A stretch of DNA of 64,000 nucleotides from Methylomusa anaerophila (GTDB taxonomy: Bacteria > Bacillota > Negativicutes > Sporomusales > Sporomusaceae): positions 2,249,501 to 2,313,500 of the forward strand of contig NZ_AP018449.1 in the NCBI RefSeq assembly GCF_003966895.1, read 5' to 3'. Numbering within the stretch: the stretch's first letter is position 1; each line of letters opens with the position of its first letter. The notes below the pieces were generated by a model. That model was not told the DNA's origin, did no database searches, and worked only from the letters and a program-made list of their open reading frames with translations. Positions 62,432 through 64,000 of this stretch are shown in pieces. Position numbers and translations under genes: made by a program.

Positions 62432-62548
62432 TCGGATCATATGTTCATGTATACGCTGCAAGCGGGTGTACCGCTCCTTTACATCCGTGACTTTCTCGGC
62501 CATTCTAAAATTTCAACCACCGAAATTTGTGCAAGATGTAATTTGTAG
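62432..62548 (+). pseudogene. Tyrosine recombinase C-terminal remnant, nucleophile lost
   Basis: The plus-strand frame ending at TAG 62546-62548 reads HMFMYTLQAGVPLLYIRDFL, then GHSKISTTEICARCNL. This is the last box of a phage-integrase-type recombinase (LGHSxxxTTEIYxR). The Tyr nucleophile is a Cys here, and nothing of the rest of the gene remains. Confidence 0.7.
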
Positions 62549-62565
62549 ATATAAGCAATATATAT

Positions 62566-63399
62566 AAGGTAACACACTCTACTTATGTTACTTTGCTAAC
62601 TATTTCCATAGAAGTAAAGTTCGCCCTTTTTTCATTTTTTCCTCTTTTTCGACATAATTTTTATTGAAATTCGATATTTTTTTCAATTTTGGGCTTCAAG
62701 CCTTATAAAAGTGATAAAGATAACAACTTCATAAATTTAAATTAATATAGACATTATCTAATTCTTCTTTTGTTATCCCTAAGTAAGCCAACGTTACACT
62801 GGGAGCTGAGTGATTAAGTAATTTCTGAATTTTAGTCACGTCCACTCCGTTTTTATATGCCCAATAGCCGAAGGTTTTGCGTAATGTATGAGTTCCGATG
62901 GCATCCTTAATATTTATGGAACGCGCCGCACGATTGATAATTCGATAGGCTTGTATGCGGCTGATGGGGCGATCGCCTTTTTTGCTTTTAAACAACCAAT
63001 TGCTTTGATGGTCAATATTGGCGAGATACTGCTGAATCGCCTTTTTGCAGGTGTCCGAAAGGGGAAAATCCTTGGTTTTTCCAGTCTTCTTTTCCCGGAG
63101 TACAATTCTGTCTTTTTCTCTCACGTCATTGATTTTCAAGGATAATAAATCGGAAATTCGTAAACCGCTGTTGATGCCTAAAACAAAAAGAAGGTAATCG
63201 CGTAAATTTTTGCCCGCTAAGTACTTTTTGATAGCATCGATCTGTTTTTTGTTTCGGATCGGCTCCACATACTCCACTTTGATCACATCTCCCTAAAGTA
63301 ACATATTATCCATTAAAGTATATAATATGTTGCAAAAAGCTGGCAAAACGCAAGTATCACCTTTTTGTGCAAAGTAACATAAGTAGAGTATGTTACCTT
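62566..63399. mobile_element. Tyrosine-recombinase element with inverted 30-31 bp terminal sites
   Basis: The left end (62566-62596) and right end (63369-63399) are inverted repeats differing at one base. Each end is itself built as two inverted arms, GTAACATA (GTAACACA on the left) and TATGTTAC, around the same seven-base centre CTCTACT. That is the design of a tyrosine recombinase core site. The two sites face opposite ways and enclose only the recombinase gene and its promoter. No flanking target duplication is evident. Confidence 0.8.
62729..63286 (-). CDS. Short tyrosine recombinase
   Basis: A 185-residue catalytic-domain-only integrase. Active-site residues are complete: Arg43 (SGLRISDLL), Lys in REKKTGKTKDFPL, His133 and Arg136 (HTLRKTF), His159 (LLNHS) and nucleophile Tyr168 (TLAYLGI). 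The usual N-terminal SAM-like domain is reduced to about 25 residues. The GTG start at 63286 follows AGGGAG closely. One extra core-like arm (AAAGTAACATA, 63295-63305) lies in its promoter, hinting at autoregulation. It sits inside the inverted-site element at 62566-63399. Confidence 0.92.
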   Translation of the reverse strand: MIKVEYVEPIRNKKQIDAIKKYLAGKNLRDYLLFVLGINSGLRISDLLSLKINDVREKDRIVLREKKTGKTKDFPLSDTCKKAIQQYLANIDHQSNWLFKSKKGDRPISRIQAYRIINRAARSINIKDAIGTHTLRKTFGYWAYKNGVDVTKIQKLLNHSAPSVTLAYLGITKEELDNVYINLNL

Positions 63400-63534
63400 A
63401 GATCATTCTGTTGCGAGCAATCTGGTAATATGTCAAGCTCATAAAAAATAAATATCGTAAGCAATGCGCCAAAAAAGGGTAAATCTAATAAGCTCTTTCC
63501 TCAAGAAGGAGAAAAAGTTAAAAAATGGAAATCA

Positions 63535-64000
63535 TTAAATTTGGCTTACTCTACTTTTAGAGTAAAGCTGATGGTTGGCCAGCAATCCAAAAATCAGCCG
63601 GATAAATTTACGAGCAGTAAGTGCGAGTGCGCGTTTATGCTGATGAGTTTTAACTTCATCGTATTTCTTGTGGTAAAAAACTGCGTATTCCGGTATATGG
63701 TTCTTAACATGACTGGCAGCTTCAATTAGATAGTATCTTAAGTAGGAATTGCCAGCTTTTGAAAGAACGGTGTCGTCAGCCCTAAAATTGCCGGATTGAT
63801 TTTCACGCCAAACAAGACCGGCATATTTAGCAAGAGCACTGTGCGAGTTAAAGGCGTCGATGGAGCCAATCTCCGCAATGATGCCGACAGCGTAAACCGG
63901 GCCGATGCCAGGAATGGACAAGAGAGAGTGATAAGCATTTGGGTCAAGCCCCTTGAGGTTTTTTTCAATTGCCTTATTAATGGCCTTTATTTCGGACTCA
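63535..64000 (-). CDS. IS110-family transposase, C-terminal part (runs off the window)
   Basis: From the window end to TAA at 63535 the minus frame reads EIKAINKAIEKNLKGLDPNA, then LLSIPGIGPVYAVGIIAEIG, FNSHSALAKYAGLVWRENQS, SKAGNSYLRYYLIEAASHVK and ARKFIRLIFGLLANHQLY. This is the Transposase_20 domain of IS110/IS1111-type enzymes, with the IPGIGPVYA helix-hairpin-helix and the conserved serine region. The N-terminal DEDD domain lies outside the window, so completeness is unknown. Confidence 0.9.
   Translation of the reverse strand, partial: ESEIKAINKAIEKNLKGLDPNAYHSLLSIPGIGPVYAVGIIAEIGSIDAFNSHSALAKYAGLVWRENQSGNFRADDTVLSKAGNSYLRYYLIEAASHVKNHIPEYAVFYHKKYDEVKTHQHKRALALTARKFIRLIFGLLANHQLYSKSRVSQI

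Overview
The window is a chromosomal segment of a low- to mid-GC, endospore-forming Firmicute. The best guess is the Negativicutes, family Sporomusaceae (Sporomusa or Pelosinus-like). The support is the spc/alpha ribosomal operon followed by ecfA1-ecfA2-ecfT-truA, a cwlD-type spore cortex amidase, a CBO0543-like membrane protein typical of spore formers, and the cdaA-cdaR-glmM-glmS order with a glmS ribozyme. The family-level placement is inference from gene content and protein style; no 16S gene is present.

Region by region. (1) 1-12.8 kb: the second half of the spc operon and the alpha operon (rpsN 3' end, rpsH, rplF, rplR, rpsE, rpmD, rplO, secY, adk, map, a KOW protein, infA, rpmJ, rpsM, rpsK, rpsD, rpoA, rplQ), then the energy-coupling module ecfA1A2T and truA, all on the plus strand. 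(2) 12.8-26.3 kb: an accessory block that splits the usual truA-rplM-rpsI neighbourhood. It holds a VWA/MoxR pair, a frameshifted CBO0543-like gene, a beta-carbonic anhydrase, an orphan amino-acid binding lipoprotein behind a glycine riboswitch, a PadR-controlled efflux operon (HlyD plus 14-TM MFS) with uspA, a secreted PHP-type metallohydrolase, and a MarR-GNAT-GNAT cluster with visible operators. (3) 26.3-33.7 kb: rplM-rpsI, an orphan OppA, a monofunctional glycosyltransferase, cwlD, and a two-gene AmmeMemoRadiSam system. (4) 33.8-44.4 kb: a complete arginine cluster from glutamate (argC-argJ-argB-argD-argF-GNAT-argG-argH) followed by ilvE. (5) 44.5-51.6 kb: c-di-AMP synthesis and its regulator (cdaA, cdaR), a FAD dehydrogenase, then glmM and ribozyme-controlled glmS for UDP-GlcNAc precursor supply. 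(6) 51.6-64 kb: an unstable region of broken genes, IS66 and IS110 remnants, a YefM/YoeB toxin-antitoxin pair, small regulators, a MarR/MFS efflux pair, and a tyrosine-recombinase element with inverted recombination-like sites.

Two repeat systems stand out. A family of 126-198 bp imperfect palindromes occupies seven intergenic gaps, two inside the ribosomal operon and five between 32.2 and 40.5 kb around the arginine cluster. Separately, the 3' end of glmS with its terminator and a downstream inverted repeat occurs three times (51.3, 57.3 and 59.9 kb), bracketing two small gene blocks as if islands had entered beside glmS repeatedly. The most unusual single object is at 62566-63399: a short tyrosine recombinase gene flanked by two oppositely oriented 30-31 bp sites, each of which looks like a complete recombinase core site.
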